A stretch of DNA of 6,323 nt from Acidobacteriota bacterium (GTDB lineage Bacteria; Acidobacteriota; Blastocatellia; Pyrinomonadales; Pyrinomonadaceae), in assembly GCA_963169175.1 (NCBI GenBank), contig CAUJFK010000359.1, positions 1 to 6,323 on the forward strand, read 5' to 3'. The notes under the pieces are model-generated. The model was not told the origin of the DNA and ran no database searches. It saw nothing but the letters and a program-made list of their open reading frames with translations. Both the position numbers and the translations under genes were made by a program. Below are positions 6,160-6,323 of the stretch, in pieces. Within the stretch, counting starts at the first letter, position 1. Each line of letters opens with the position of its first letter.

Positions 6160-6323
6160 TTCCTGTAACAGTCAAACCAGTCCCACAAAACTTTAATTCA
6201 ATTGTTAGGAATCCGGGCCTCGCATTTCTGGCTCAATTTCCTAACCCTACGAGAGAGGACTACAAGCGAAGAGGAAGTAAAATTTGGCGACGTGCACTCG
6301 ATGATTTATATTTCTCATATGAT
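6156..6323 (+). CDS. Probable HNH endonuclease (Septu PtuB-like), 3' partial
   Basis: Fifty-six codons are visible before the window ends. The ATG overlaps the ATPase stop (ATGA at 6156-6159), and GGGG at 6145-6148 gives a ribosome site 7 nt upstream, so translation is probably coupled to the ATPase. The product starts MIPVTVKPVPQNF and continues IVRNPGLAFLAQFPNPT, then KIWRRALDDLYFSYD. This resembles the N-terminus of HNH nucleases I remember beginning '...VRxPGxAFLA...NPT...YW..AL.DL..AY.xICAY', where the next residues open the Cys/His zinc-binding HNH core. The catalytic HNH residues lie beyond the window, so nuclease activity is not shown here. In Septu-type pairs such a protein is the nuclease effector of the upstream ATPase. 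Confidence 0.7.
   Translation, partial: MIPVTVKPVPQNFNSIVRNPGLAFLAQFPNPTREDYKRRGSKIWRRALDDLYFSYD

Overview
The window looks like a piece of a moderately GC-rich bacterial chromosome. A housekeeping gyrase gene is followed by an accessory stretch that ends in an incomplete defence-type operon. The long, Gram-negative-style GyrB, the small protein beginning MDRDFEKFHGG, and an intergenic inverted repeat of the 'acgcagag' type together suggest Acidobacteriota, perhaps class Blastocatellia. That placement rests on memory of similar sequences and is only moderately secure.

Layout, all on the + strand. Bases 1-2076 are the 3' 85% or so of gyrB, open from the first base and closed by a strong intrinsic terminator at 2117-2150. 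Bases 2151-2470 hold no gene. They include a roughly 130-bp imperfect inverted repeat with 15-nt perfect ends (2338-2467). Immediately beyond its right end is a sigma-70-like promoter that probably drives a 129-aa conserved protein of unknown function (2533-2922). Bases 2924-3207 are a decayed PIN-domain (VapC-type) toxin gene that has lost its N-terminal half and carries a frameshift.

From 3282 to the window end runs a tight three-gene cluster of visibly lower GC. It encodes a beta-class DNA methyltransferase with a TSPPY catalytic motif (3282-4190), a 653-aa ABC-type ATPase with an unassigned N-terminal domain of about 215 aa (4198-6159), and the first 56 codons of what looks like an HNH endonuclease (6156 onward, overlapping the ATPase stop as ATGA). 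An ATPase followed by an HNH protein is the Septu (PtuA/PtuB) arrangement. A dedicated methyltransferase in front and a long N-terminal extension on the ATPase are not part of the classical Septu layout as I know it.

Working model (inference): the methyltransferase marks self DNA, and the ATPase-HNH pair senses and cuts unmodified or foreign DNA, giving an ATP-dependent restriction or Septu-like anti-phage system. The operon is cut by the window edge, so its full gene content cannot be judged here.
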